64,000 nt of DNA, taken from assembly GCA_963995505.1 (NCBI GenBank), contig OZ023181.1, positions 21,076,221 to 21,140,220 of the forward strand, given 5' to 3'. This DNA comes from Hypericum androsaemum. Its lineage: Eukaryota > Streptophyta > Magnoliopsida > Malpighiales > Hypericaceae. Below the pieces are notes generated by a model. That model did not search any database. It was not told the DNA's origin and saw only the letters and a program-made list of their open reading frames with translations. This document shows, in pieces, positions 1-12,884 of the stretch (the stretch's first letter is position 1; the number at the start of each line of letters is the position of its first letter). Both the position numbers and the translations under genes were made by a program.

Positions 1-91
1 ATTTATCTCATCTAAAGTCGCAGGAGGAAGAGCCTTCTAAAATAAATCGTAAATTCTCACCGACCCTAAAAAAAAAGAGAACCAGAGAAAA

Positions 92-99
92 TATATAAA
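92..99 (+). promoter_or_regulatory. Possible TATA box of the RCD1-like gene
   Basis: A TATATAAA-type motif lies about 120 bp before the leader intron and is followed by a pyrimidine-rich leader. This is position-based inference only; no transcript start can be seen. Confidence 0.3.
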
Positions 100-213
100 A
101 AATCAAATTATCCTTGTATCGCCTCCCCTAGCCGACTCTAGCCCTTTCCTTCTCGCCGTCTCCTCCTCCCCTTCCCGATCCACCTTTCCCCTTGTTAATT
201 CCTCTCATCAAAG

Positions 214-289
214 GTAACCGTTTTCTCTTTAATTAGGGTTTACAATTGTTTAATTTTTTAATAATTTTTTCATTATTGTTTGTCTCCAG
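214..289 (+). other. Intron in the 5' leader of the RCD1-like gene
   Basis: A good donor (AAG followed by GTAACC) and an acceptor (TTTGTCTCCAG) enclose a T-rich 76-bp stretch between the pyrimidine-rich leader and the start codon. Leader introns are common in plant genes of this type. The assignment rests on splice-site sequence only. Confidence 0.55.
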
Positions 290-292
290 TCA

Positions 293-316
293 ATGGACAT
301 GGAAGCAGATCTGTAA
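293..316 (+). promoter_or_regulatory. Short upstream ORF (7 codons) in the RCD1-like leader
   Basis: Three bases after the predicted leader-intron acceptor there is an ATG that opens a 7-codon frame (MDMEADL) and stops at TAA, 81 bp before the main ATG. If the leader is spliced as predicted, ribosomes meet this uORF first, so it could reduce or condition translation of the main ORF. The effect is inferred. Confidence 0.5.
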
Positions 317-397
317 CCGCTTAAGCCGGCGAGAAGTCAAGGGTGATTGGGTTAGTAGCGCTTTTGGATTTGGACTCCGTAGGGATCGATCTAATTT

Positions 398-3300
398 ATG
401 AAGATGGAGGAAGCAAGGATTACCGCCAAGGTATCGGGTAGCGAGAGGAAGAAGACGGTGCGTGGCTTAAAGAGGAAGCGCCCTGCACCGGCGGCGGCGC
501 ACGAGTTGTCGTCCGTGAGTTCTTCTAGCCGGTTCACCGGAAAACGGCGGAGATCGGACGAGATTAAGGGCGGATGTGGACATCTTCGGAGATCTCTGTT
601 GCGTTGCTATAACAATTTCGCTAAGACGGGTTTGCCTCAGCGTATTATGTTCTATCAGAGCGGTGGGTGGGTTGATTTCCCTAAGGTTGTGCTTGACTTT
701 GTGAGGAAGGACCTTCAGTTTCAAAAGGGGGTTGTGTTGACCGAAATTGAGGGGCGTAGTTACGCTCTAGATTTTTTGCATATGCTTCAGGTTGACATGG
801 AGACAGGCTCGCAGAAGCGGATGGCGTGGATTGATGAAGATGGTGGTTGCTTCTTTCCTGAAGTTTATGCCGATGATAATGGGTTCTTTGACTGCTGTCA
901 AAAGGATGATGAGGGGAGCATTAAGGAGGTTCAGGAACCGAGTAAGATCAAGTTGCAGATTGACATTGATATCAATAAGTTGGAAAGTACCGGAGAGTCA
1001 AATGATCCAGTGGCTCAGTGCGTAAGGAAATCGAGAAATGAGCTCGTAGAAATTGATAGCGCCTGGCCAAAGCCTGACAAAATGGGACATCATGGTGTAT
1101 TGGAGATTGAACAGAATGAAGCTGTGGGGCTTGAATCTTCTGGTAACATGTTGGAAGCCGCTACTGTGCAGAACTATTTTCTAGATGGCATGAGATTTCT
1201 TGGAGGTGCAGAGGTGCTTGATATATACCGTTGTTCAAGTATCACTTCATTGACTCGACTGGAACTTTTTGAGATGCAAATTGAACTCATGAAGAAATAC
1301 CGAGGCGATGCAAATGTTCGTTATGCTTGGCTTGCTTCTTCAAAAGGATCTCTACCTAAAATCTCGCTGTATGGGCTTGGACATTTTGCGCCATCAGCAA
1401 TTAGGTCCGAGTATGGCACCGGTGTTCATCTTTCTGCAGAACGCCACTGTCATGCCAGGTTAAGACTCTTCCTTCGTTGTGTTCGATCATGACCATTGGA
1501 TTAAAATCTGTGATCTTTTTCCTGTCTGCTATACTTTGTGGTTTAAGGTTTTTGAAGATTGTTGATTGTTAATCTTTTCTGAGAAGAAACTAGTCTCTCC
1601 AATTCAATTGTCCCTTATTGGTTTTATTCGTTCTTTTTATTACTGTTCTGTTGCATTACCGTTCTTGCGTAGAAGATTCAGTTTTGATTTATCTGCAGTG
1701 CAAACTTTTGTGATGTTGACGAAAATGGGGTGCGGCACCTGGTGTTTTGCCGTGTTATAATGGGAAATATGGAGCTACTTAACCCTGGAACTGAGCAATA
1801 TCATCCTAGTAGTGAGCAATTTGATAGTGGAGTCGACAATCTTCAAGATCCAAGATATTATGTAGTCTGGAATATAAATATGAACACCCACATTTTCCCA
1901 GAGTTTGTTGTTAGCTTCAAGCTCTCTGCTTATGCCGAAGGTAATTCCATTCTTTCGAAATTTTGTGTACCAGGTTTAGTATTCAACTTTGTGGATTTTT
2001 TTTATCTTGATATCTGTCTCCTCAACTGCTGGATTATAACTTGGACGTTTTTCATTACTCCATGGTAACCATCCTATCCTTTTGGTTGGGCGAGAGACAA
2101 TCACTGCTCCAACCAATGTCTCAGACACCACCATCTACTCCATGGTGGCTTCTGCAGATGCAGTATGAATATCATGAATCTTTTTATTTTCATCTTTCTC
2201 GTACTTGAGAACTAGCTCTTCTGTCGTCTTCTGTTTTAACAGGATTTTTGGCTGGAAGTGAAGCCAAATATGCTGTTTCAGACGTCACTGCCTCACAGAA
2301 AGCTGCTCAACGAAATATGATTTTAAACTCTGCGGTAAACATGAATATTCCAGGAAAATATGGAGATGCAAACCTGAATGTGTCAGGAGAATCTGTTGCT
2401 GCTAATCGGGTAAGGATTATGCTTTCAAAAGAATCATAGTTGAGTGAAGTATAGCTTGACAACAGGAGAAATGCAGTGATGGATACATGGAAGTGATCAT
2501 CATCTGATTAGCAGCATATTAGGAATTTATGTAGTGAATAGGAGCCCAACAGCAATTGAACTTGGTAAATGTGAATCATACCGCTGACTTGCCTATATGT
2601 TAGACCCATCATTATAATCTTAATTCTCGTTACTCTTTATGCAATACCACTGGCTTAAGTTTTTAGTTCTTATATTAGGGAATATGTTGTTCTATGTGAG
2701 GGATTCATTGGCACATGACAAAGTTCACTGATCTGTTGCTGAGAGGTGATGCATGTTGCTTTTGATTAGCAATCACCAGTAAAGCACTCTATGAGTAAAA
2801 ACCGGCAGAGGTTTAATTTGAAGCATGATATCGTTAGAACTATTTGCTTCTCCAGCCTGGCAGTAGAGTAGGAACCATATTTAGGCACTTCTGTGATTTC
2901 TAGCATCTTGTTTTTCATCCTTGCATTTTATTGCAAAAATGGTATTATCTGTTCTTCTTGTGGTGATGTTTCTCTTGACATTTATCAGAAAGACGCCCAT
3001 CTGGGCTTTGTAGCTGGCAGAGTTCAGGCAACACCTACTATGTTGGGTTCAAGTACTAGAAAGTTTCCCAAGTCCCCGTGGATGCCTTTTCCACTGTTAT
3101 TTGATGCAATATCCAATAAAGTTCCCGCACAGGATATGGAACTTATCACTTGTCATTATGAAACATTCAAGGTATATTGTGCGGGTATGTTATTTCTGTA
3201 TCTTGATTAAGCAGCTATTACTGTGTTAAATTGATCTTTGTCTTCAGGCGAAGAAAATAAGCCGTGATGATTTCGTCAAAAAGTTGAGGCTGATAGTTGG

Positions 3301-4246
3301 AGACGCCCTGCTTAAGTCAACAATAACAAGCATCCAGTCCAAGGTATATGTTTTCCGAATGCTTGTTTTGTGTCTAGATTAAAGATGTCGCTTTTTGTAC
3401 ATGTCTGCTTATTTAGGTTATATTCCTTTTATAAAGAAGTTTGATGATACTTTCCTATATGATTGATAGTTTTTGAAAGATCTTTATTTTCTGTGATCAG
3501 TGGGCTGCTTTACTAACCTTGTACAACTTTATGTCGTTGCATCCACTTGGTATTAACTATAGTGATCTCTGTGAGAGTGGAATGCTTGAATCATTTTGTT
3601 TCCAGCATCTGTTCCTACTCATGGTTGGGTTAATGATGAGTTTACATGAGGTCTCTGCTATTATTTTTCCGGGTCATGAGTGTAAAATGTAAGATGCTTG
3701 GAAATCCTGCACTTGTGAAAATTGTTCCCTGGTACAATTTGCCCAATTATAACCCTTTTTCCCGGCCTTGAAGCTTTTGTTGAATGTCAATCTTTGAACA
3801 TTATTTTGTTTGCCATAAAAAATAAAATCTTTGAACAGTATTTTAAGCATCATTAGAAGATTACTGTCGTAGTTTTCTCCATCTTGTGATGTTCTTCTGT
3901 CCTGCATTGGATCTATGTGCTTAAAAATAATGACGCGTGCAGCTCTTCAACAGTATTCGATTAAAGTCTGTTTTCTGGTTGCACATGGTTGAGAAAGCAG
4001 TTCTTCGAGGACCTCTTCGGTCGCCATATTGTTTATTCAGTTGCATGAATCCCTTGATTATCCCTGTGATGCATAGAAAACTTTACCGACCGACTGATAT
4101 TAGCGATGTTGCATGTTACTCTGATGAATCAAACTTGTTCTCGGGAACTTGGTGGCGCACTTTGCATGACAAGCGTTTAACTGAGATTTCCAATTCTGCA
4201 GGCACCAGCAAATCTTCAAATGGAAGTGGTGAAGGCTGCAGTATAA
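398..4246 (+). CDS. RCD1: RCD1/SRO-type protein (WWE, PARP-like and RST domains)
   Basis: Six coding exons join in phase to 597 codons: 398-1458, 1699-1940, 2243-2409, 2989-3171, 3248-3343 and 4202-4246 (TAA). RCD1 of Arabidopsis is 589 aa. Residues 1-60 carry basic, nuclear-localisation-like runs (LKRKRP, GKRRRS). A WWE domain follows at about 78-155 ([23 protein letters not shown]), a PARP-like fold at about 255-435 ([41 protein letters not shown]) and an RST domain at about 505-580 ([19 protein letters not shown]). In the PARP-like fold the canonical Tyr is His (GVHL) and the canonical Glu region reads NMNTHI, so no ADP-ribosyltransferase activity is expected, as in RCD1. The family are nuclear hubs that bind transcription factors through RST in stress and hormone signalling. 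An alternative start is Met3. The last exon is only 45 bp and ends [14 protein letters not shown]. Confidence 0.93.
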
Positions 4247-5160
4247 AGCTCTCAGGCTTTTGCTTAACGCGTCGACATGATCTAGTCAATAATAACGCGC
4301 AAGACTCTGTTTCGTGGTAGTGGGCGTGGATAGATTTCTTCACTTGTGTTTTGTTTATGACTTCGGATTCTCGTGTCGTGATGATCGGTCAGTTAGTTTT
4401 CTTGAACTTTGACGTGGCAAGAACTAAGCGTCCAGTTGTTGGGTTTCTCAGCTGTCTATATAATGGTAAGACATCGTACTAAACCAGGTCATTTTACGTT
4501 CTTTTCTTTCTTTTTCCCGCGTCTCGTGTCCAAGAAACCCACTTTTCGGGTCCATATGAAGGCTTGCTTCTGCCAATTAGCCTCCTGGCATGCAGATCAC
4601 AAGTTTTGTCCTTCTTCAGAGTATCTAGCTGATGATGAAGCACTTTGGAAAAAAGAAGCTGGAAACCATTTGCTTCGGATCGGTTGGTTTATGGGGATGT
4701 TTATACTTGCCTTTTGGAAGAAAAAAAAAAGGCTAGACACTAATTATCTCGTGGCCAGGAAGGACTATTCTAGGGACAATTTGATAGATGAATTTTTATG
4801 CGTTGGTTGCCTGGAAGAAATCCGACTTGATACAAGTTGATTTCTCTCGAGTAGTCGCCTAAAGTTCGAGGTTTTCCTGTGGCGGCTTGGCAATCTAAAC
4901 TTGTAATAAAATTGGTGCAACAATGAATCCGATACAGGTACGATCACGACACTTGGGAACGTTAAGCCAATATGGAAACTGGAGACCAGCGTTCCAAATT
5001 ACAGACATGCTCAGTTTACAGCCATTTCGGCCTGCCTGCGCCACCGTCGAAAATTGTGTTGCTATCTATTACATTGCTGCATGTTTGCATCAGGTTGGGG
5101 GGTATCATCTTAGCTTGATGGACCGATATGTGAAGGCGAAGGACGCCTTGTAACCGGAGC
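4247..5160 (+). other. 3' UTR and downstream flank of the RCD1-like gene
   Basis: No coding frame with family resemblance follows the stop codon. An AATAAA-like signal (TTGTAATAAAATTGG, about 4,900) is a plausible poly(A) region. Short open frames here have no splice context or recognisable motifs. Confidence 0.4.
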
Positions 5161-5217
5161 TAAACAGGACGAGGCGAGAGCACATCCGCACCAATGCATT
5201 CTGCTTCCATCAGGGGC

Positions 5218-7441
5218 TTACAAGCTTTTTCCTCCTTTGGTTGATGGATCCCATCCACCGGGAGGTTTGATGTCCGGCAATTCACCATGACATCCCAGCC
5301 TAAGGTACACGCTCTTTTTACCTTGCAAACACAGCAAATTGCAGTCGGTCAGGGAACATATATAGTAGATTGAACTTAACAAATAAGGAGTCCCTGGTTG
5401 AGGCCTAATTTTCTTGGGGAAGGAATGATGTAGGAAAGTGGTCATGAACACTATTCCTATGATCTATGGTTGGTTGGTTATCAACCTACTAACAGACGTG
5501 CCTGGAACTTCAGCATGTGCAACACGGTAGCGAAGTAAAAAGAAATAACGTTGAAAAATAACGAGCTTGAACGAGAAGATGAAGCACCTGGGAGTTCTTT
5601 GTCCGCGATAATCAACTTCTTGAGGGGACTAAGCGATGATGCATGTGCTACGGTTTTGGCATGATTAGCATCCCAACCTTGGAGCTTGATGACGACCTCG
5701 GCATTGGAGTAGCCTAGGCTGCCTTCTTGAACGTGCTTTCTAGCCTCTTCCTTCGCCACCGAGTCCTCATCTGCTTTCATTTCAGAGATGGAATCACAAA
5801 TCAAGTAATTGTTTAACAGGCAGAATTACTCGCTAAGAGTTCAACAGAGATGAATGTATTGTTCCTACCTGTGACTTCAGTTTGTGAATCCAGACAGAAA
5901 ATCCAGCATAAATATGCCTCCATTTATCAGCCCTTCTAGCAGCTTCCTCCTTCCCTCCCATCGTCGAGACAACAGCTCGAACATGACTGCAAGAGCAATT
6001 GTGACGGGAAAATCACTCTTGTTCGGTTGTTCATTAGTTCATCGGTGTAAACCTACACGATCTCAAGTAGAGCTATCAAAGAACCAACAGTATGACTGGT
6101 ATTTATTACCTGCTCAGGCTTTCTAATACTGCAGATTCTGCTGTGACTATAGATAATTGTCCTTCGGAGAGCATCCATGGAAGCAATTACAATAATGAAT
6201 GGACTTGAACATGGACAGCACAACAAGCTAGTTGGAATGGCAAGCCAGGGCCTACCCTGGTGTCAATTTTGCCAAGCAGAAAGAAAGGTATAAAGTGCAA
6301 AGTTATATCCAAGGGGTTGTTGGTGATGAAAAGAGCGAGTTTTTTTTTGGTGAGATTTAAATTGTTTTTACAATTTCGGATCTTAGACGGTCATGGGATT
6401 CGATCCTCCCACCACATGCTTAAAGACTGACACCGTATCCATCAGACCATACATAAGTTGGTTGAAAAGAGCGAGTTTGTGCCCGAAGAATCATGCGACA
6501 AAACTGACCATACTGTCTTCTAACATATGATTTGTCGATGAAATTATATAATCTCATGATTTTTCTTCAATTCTTGCTTAGGAAAAGCAGGGTACCGCCA
6601 TATCGGTATCCACGACTGGTCAGGACTGACTGACATCCTGAATAACAAAAAGGAGCAACTAACCCAAGAAGAAAAGGAACTTGAGTATCCGTAGGGACCA
6701 ATGCAACGATAACATATCGAACCGTGCTGTGAACATTTACATGACTCAAGTGGTGCATACCGGAAACCGAACAATTTTGGTTAACTTCGGGAGATTTGGG
6801 GAAGAAATTTTGTAAGTAAACTATATCTGCTTCTACATACATACATACATAGTTAATCAAAGAAACCACATACAGATGCACAAAAGATATTATGGAGAAA
6901 CATTAGTTGGAGAAAGTGAGGCTGTTTTAAGCTATCATATTGCCATGATACGCATAAGAACTTTCATCTTGGCTCCAATCTAAGAACCCAAGACCAACTG
7001 CAAGCTCTCGCGCTACCTTCCTGTTAAACTCAGTAGAATTGCCAACAACGAAGATCGATGCTCCTTCCAGAAGTTGCATGAACCCGGCCGGATGCCAACG
7101 ACTCCCACAAGGTCGGGCCATTTGATTACATACTTTGATGACCAGCTCATCCTCATCTATGAACCTAATTGGACCATACCATTAAAGGACCTGACATCAA
7201 CCACACACACAGGACTTTGCAACAACAAGTTGAGAACTTCACCAACCACACACAGTCTCAGAAGGCTTAATCCTATCAAAAAGATGATCGGTCTCCAAAA
7301 GCGTCGAAGGCGGGTAAGATGGCTGGGCCCTGATCACCAAGGAGAGGTCCCATCCGAATCCACAAATATTTCCTTCGAACTCCGGATACCAAGCCCTCTT
7401 AGTGGCAACCTCAACTCCACCTCCAACTTCCCATCATAAAA
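5218..7441 (-). pseudogene. SKL2: Shikimate kinase-like 2 (SKL2) gene with frameshifts
   Basis: Minus-strand exons match SKL2, a chloroplast protein with an N-terminal CS/Hsp20-like part and a degenerate shikimate-kinase fold. Pieces in order: 7441-7252 (GKLEVELRLPL, KEIFVDSDGTS, then TLLETDHLFDRIKPSE), 7164-6989 (FIDEDEL, LLEGASIFVVG, VARELAVGLG), about 6180-6110 (WMLSEG, ESAVLESLSS), 5986-5869 (HVRAVVSTMGG, ADKWRHIYAGFSVW), 5770-5588 (DEDSVAKEEARKH, GYSNAEVVIKLQGWD, DKELPG) and 5321-5218 (KKSVYLRLGCHG, DIKPPGGWDPS, stop). Splice phases between several pieces agree. One-base losses near 7350 and 5895, and a frame change plus deletion near 7130, break the frame. No first exon or transit peptide is found, and the YTPL-type exon is missing or diverged. 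Assembly indels are the alternative explanation, but the neighbouring RCD1 exons are clean. Confidence 0.75.
6343..6462 (-). mobile_element. tRNA-derived SINE with target-site duplication
   Basis: A 120-bp insert is flanked by a perfect 16-bp direct repeat (TGAAAAGAGCGAGTTT at 6327-6342 and 6463-6478). Read on the minus strand it has a box-B-like GGATCGAATCC about 55-70 bp from its start, an imperfect box-A region, and ends in a run of A. This layout (pol III head, A tail, long TSD) defines a SINE. It sits inside an intron or lost exon of the SKL2 copy. Confidence 0.75.
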
Positions 7442-10400
7442 CTAAACCCAAAACAACCACATTGCCATACTTAACACCCAATTCTCCACCTAAAGACTCA
7501 AACTTTATCCACCCACAACAGAAAAAACACGAAGAAAGACAAGCTTTCACTTGAAGTCACATTGTCCGAGGTAAGTCAAGCTTTCACTTGGACAAAAATT
7601 AAAAGATTCATAAATGGGCTTAGCCCAAAATATCGCGAATCCTGAAACGACGTAGGGCCGCTCCAACTTTTCCAGCCCATAATAGGAGTGGTCAAAAGGC
7701 CGCAGCCCAGTAAATTGCAATCTGGACTGGACTTTTATATACTATTGTTCAGACGTCGGAGGCCCAAAAGAAGGAAGCCGGACTGGGTTGGACTGGATAT
7801 GAAGTTATTTTTTCCGTTGAAACTAGCGGTTGTTTTGGAATCTACTGAATAGACAAATTTAGTCCGAGCTAGGTAGAACCATAAAGAATGACAAAATTCT
7901 CCACACCGAGTTTTGAGTGCGGTTGTAATCCCGTTGCTTAAAGTCGATACTTTTGGATGAATCATAAACAAAATCATGACAATTGATCCGTGCACTCGGT
8001 AGTTGGATGAAGATTTTAACACATTGTCCAGACCTGCGTAAACTAAGTGAGATATATGTTACACAGTACTAGGAGTCATAGCCCGGCTTAAATGCCGGAC
8101 AGACAAGGACATGACTGCCCTAAAAATGGGCAGCAGACAAGAGATAGAGTTAAACAACAACAACGTCTGGTCACCATCGTCTGTCTCCCTTTTATCATAT
8201 ACCCCTGCCCCTCCCCACCATATAAAATTAAATAAAGACGATGCAAGGACAAATATGTCATTCACCCCTCCTCCTCCACCTCCTCACTGCCCCTCTCTCT
8301 CTCTCTCTGTGTGTCAGCGAGGGGTCAATCATAAAGCAATGGATTGCTAAATCATTTGAGCCTCCTTTTTCTATTGCCCCAGAGACCCTCCTTCTCTTTC
8401 GGTCTTTCCCCCCGTTTTCTCTCTTTTGATCTCATTTTTTTTCCCGACTTTATTCGTTTCGTTCGTGTCTTTGACTGTTTCCCTCGTCTCTAACAGGACG
8501 ACCTTGACATGTCAACTTCCTTTTACACGTGGGTTCATACTGCCAATTGGGTAATGGTTATTAAATTGGATAACTCATCTATGTGTGTTGTCTATGGTGT
8601 ATTATTGTTATCGTTTAACCAAATAATTCGAGTTTGAATTTATGAGAACGTTTATATGTTAACTTTGGATGGGTATAATTTTTTCGTACTTTATATTACG
8701 ATTCGACTCAAACTAAATTAGTTGATTAATCACAAGGGTACAAATTCCAAGTGGTGAACAAGCTTTATACTACTTTGGTTAATGGTCAAATAAAGGACGC
8801 AGTACGTGAAAAAGCAAAGCGAAAAAAGGAATCACATGTCAAGAACGGATATGTATGTTGCTTATAGAAGATGACCACCGGCTTGCTTCTTGTAAGAACA
8901 ACTTCTCCCTCTCTCTCTCATATGTCAAAGTACGTGGGATTTGATTTTACTAAACACGAGAATTGCAGAAGAGTGGTCTTTAACGGTACGCTCAATCGGA
9001 ATTTCTAAAATGAGCACTAGAACTGGAAGCTACTTTTCTTTTGGGATATATCCTTCAAAGTGTTAACTTTGGATGGACTTGATTTGTTGGAGCCTGCAAA
9101 AGTACTCAAACTTCACATGTTTGTGCTTTTCTTTTGACTTTTGAGGACTCCATACATTTTCACTTCTAGTAGTTAACATCTTACTCGAGTTAAACTTTAT
9201 TGTGCTCGTACTACTCCTTTACAAACACGAGAGATAATTTGAAGCCTTTCAAACATCAGATCGATAAATTTTGTTTCAGAAGGTGTGTTGAAAATTGGAT
9301 ATTGGAAGTTGAAAGTGTGATATTTGTTTTCAAGTCCGAAAAATCCACTCATCATTGCTTTAAATTTTTTGGATTGAATATAAAATTCTAACACTATATT
9401 TATTTATTTAATTAATTTGATTATTAAGTATGTAGATTTATCAACGAAGAGTATTTTCAAGTTCTAACTTAATCAATTATTTTTTCAAAACTAAGTGGGT
9501 AGAACTTGTAACACTCTTTGTGATTTGGAATGAAATGCAATATCACATTTCACAAAATTGTATTTAAATTAAATATTCGAAATAAAAATAAGAGACCCAC
9601 AAAGCTGAACAATAGATCAGAAAGAAATTAATACGTTGCATGAATATACCACCCCCTTTCTGCTAACACATATTATGAGACAAATCGCGGGCCCACCACT
9701 ACGACTTTTTCATGCAAAAAAGCTCCTCGAGCTACTCACCTCCTCCCTGCAAAAATATTTATGATCAAACGAATACAATAAAGTTATTTGATTTCTTACA
9801 ATTTATAATGCAAATATTGTCGAACACAATTTTTATTCATAAAATTTGAAATACACAATTTACTTATGAGAATTTAAATCACTTAAATTATTTGACCAAT
9901 TTATATCAATTTTTTTACACTTATAAATAATTTTATCACTCTACACTAAGTAACGTAGGATTCTTAACATACTCTCTCAAACCACATTCGTCCGTTCGAA
10001 GTCTACATGAACTTTGATTTCACAACCGTACAATAAAATAAAAGTCGTATGAGCACAACAATAGACAACTGAACAAATCGCTCTGATAACATTTATAATT
10101 TCCACATAAAATACAAAACTTTTAAACAATAAATAAGTAATTTTTCACACAAATAAACAAACCTCATATATTCTCAACATTTTTTAACTACGTCGATGCC
10201 AATGCATAAAAAACAGTGACCACACTGTACCCATAAAGAAAGACAAAACAGAAGGAGAGGGCCGAGGGGAGAGGAAAAAAGGAAAAATACGAAAATCCAT
10301 GCTCGATCCCCTCGCTAGTCCTACGTCGTTTTCTTACTTTATTTGGGAGTCAGATCCGACGGCTGGCAGGAGCCTGACAAGGAGCCTTGAGATTGTGACA

Positions 10401-12660
10401 CGCGTAAAGCAGGTGGGCCCGGAATGAATGATAGTGTAATGATGCTTTAATAATTTTTATCTTTTGACATTCTATGTGGATGTGTGACAGAGCCACAGAT
10501 AAATATTTATGAAAGGCTGATTCTGACCACTCCTCCACAGAAAAACAGTACGGTCCTTTATGAATGCTTGTCTCTAGCATAATTTGGATGGTCGAATTTG
10601 AATTATTAAAAATATAATAGTATTAAATATTTATATTAAAAAATTTATTATCTTTATACGTCTCATTTGACCTCAATTGGATTATTTGGCAAACTAATGT
10701 CTGAATACCAAATAATGTTTAAAAGAAACCACTCTTCTGTATCTTCTCTCCCTTTTATAGCTTTGGTTTTTAGCTTTTCTACAATGGCTTTAGGATTTTT
10801 TTTACTATGTCCACCCTGTGTTATTTTATGTTATTATCTAATTTTATGATCTATGTATTTGCTATTATCCTTGTAATCATATTCTTGAATTTTCCGATGT
10901 AATGTAGTTTTACCAAAAAAAAAATCTTCTCCTCTGTAACGCTGCAAATAATATTTTATACCCTATGCTCTGTAGATGCAAGAAACTTGCGAGTGGCCAG
11001 TAGTCCAGTACTATTAGCAAGCATGGGGCGAGAAGCTCAAGGGTAAGTTTAATAGCGTAGGACCACCCAGCAATTATATCAAACTGGAAAGATATTAATG
11101 TAGTTTAGCTATAAATTTTCGAGGGTAAAACAATGTTAAACTTTGATTGCAAAATTTGTCACTAATAGAGATCTTGTTCGACTCGACTAGTGTCATACTT
11201 TGTATTATGTATTTTTGACAAAAAAATGTTAAAATGTAGGAATTCGAATTACCACCAAATAATTAATAAACTGATAAAGTATTAAAATTTGGTACGAGAA
11301 TAGTCTCTCTTTGTGGTTATCGTCAACTTGAACTTGTACTAATCAATTTAATAAATGTTCATGATAGATTTTATAAATTTTTTATTTTCTGTTCAATTTT
11401 ACCCTTTTGTAATCTCCCGGGGTCTTTTACCCATGGGTCACAGCGAGAGCCAAGTCTCTTTCTAATTGGTTGTGTCTTTGTACTGTACAATCCTACCGCT
11501 CTGCACAATACACTTGTTTGAATTAATTTCATCCCCGCTCAACATTGAACCTCTCTGCCAATTCAACATTATACTATTTGTACACGTCCTCCTTATTCGC
11601 CACCCTTCATAAAATTGATATCAAATCTGTGTTTTGTTGATATCTTTCTCAATTATACGTTATAATTTGAATAAAAATGGTTAACTTAGAAGTCAGTGGG
11701 CTTAACAGCTAACATATTCTCAAAATCTAAGCGGTTGGGCTTGAGACATTTAATTAATTTATGGGCCACGGACGTGATCGCGACCATTGGGGCGCTCAAT
11801 TAAAATTAAAAGAAGGAGCGCCTTGAATCTGTTTTAAAGAGCCTCCAATAATGATTCTCAGTCTCTGCCTTATCCAAATAATTAGTGGTCACAAAATTAA
11901 ACATATGCACCACTCTATTACACATTATACGCTGGGAAATCATATGTTAATTATAGGATGCATGGACCAGGCGTATATTTAAGTTCGTTGACTAATCTGC
12001 AGGGACTATGGGCCTGCATGTATTGTGAAAGAACAACCTGTGAATAAAAAAAATAATTAAAGGCTATTGGCCTCCTCTGGATTAATGGCATTGTTCCATT
12101 CACGTTCTCTTTGGAAAATTCCGTCAATTTATATTACGCGTTGACGTAGTGTACCATTTATCCAAATTTCTATACGTTGTGCCATTATATAAAATAACCT
12201 TTCGTATGTGTTATATAAGCTTTGATAAATGGTATATGCAACGATATCCGTGTTATAATTACAGCGCACGGTCAATGGCATGTCCAATACGTATCCGGTT
12301 TTAAAGTACTTCTCCAATAACCAACAAAAATACATTAAATTGCTCGATACGAACTAAATACCGGAGCTTGATATATATAAAGCCATATTTTTTTGACAAC
12401 TAAATATTTCATTAATAAAAGTAATTGCAGTAACATATAAAAGCCATCATTATTATTATTGACTTTTCAAGTACATTGACAAAAGGTTATCTTTAGTACT
12501 CGCATAAATTTAACGTCCAGGGCAGGACCTTTTGCGAATTTTATATTTCATTGACCAATTCCTGGTATATAACTACTTAATAATAAACCCCACGGCAAAA
12601 AAATATAAATATTAATTCAGCACATATACAAAAAATTCAGCACATATTTTTGGGTTATTC
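7442..12660. other. Gene-free AT-rich intergenic DNA
   Basis: I find no frame with recognisable domains, no splice-linked exon set and no terminal repeats. It includes a CT-rich patch (about 8270-8310) and long AT-rich tracts. The ends near 7.5-8.0 kb may include the decayed 5' end of the SKL2 copy. Confidence 0.5.
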
Positions 12661-12680
12661 ATTTTTTAACAAAGAGAAGA

Positions 12681-12845
12681 ATAGTATTAATTCCAAAAGT
12701 ATTAGAAAAGGCGGTAATTATAGAAGCGTGTTCTGAATCTAGCTGGGATGCAGATTTTCGGCGCTCAAGCAATAACACACCTTCCTAATTAAGCACATAT
12801 ATTTTATTTTATCTCTTCATAATATTCATTGCTATTATTTACTCA
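12681..12845. repeat. Direct repeat, left copy (about 165 bp)
   Basis: Nearly identical to 13,618-13,785 (roughly ten differences over 165 bp), sharing for example AATCTAGCTGGGATGCAG and ACACACCTTCCTAATTAAGC. The two copies bracket a TIR element. Confidence 0.85.
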
Positions 12846-12884
12846 TTGCGAATTTTATTATTACTAATAATATTTAGATATTTA

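Noticed and set aside
9197..9394. Open frames on both strands at the same place
   Set aside because: Chance opening in AT-rich DNA; no motifs, no splice partners.
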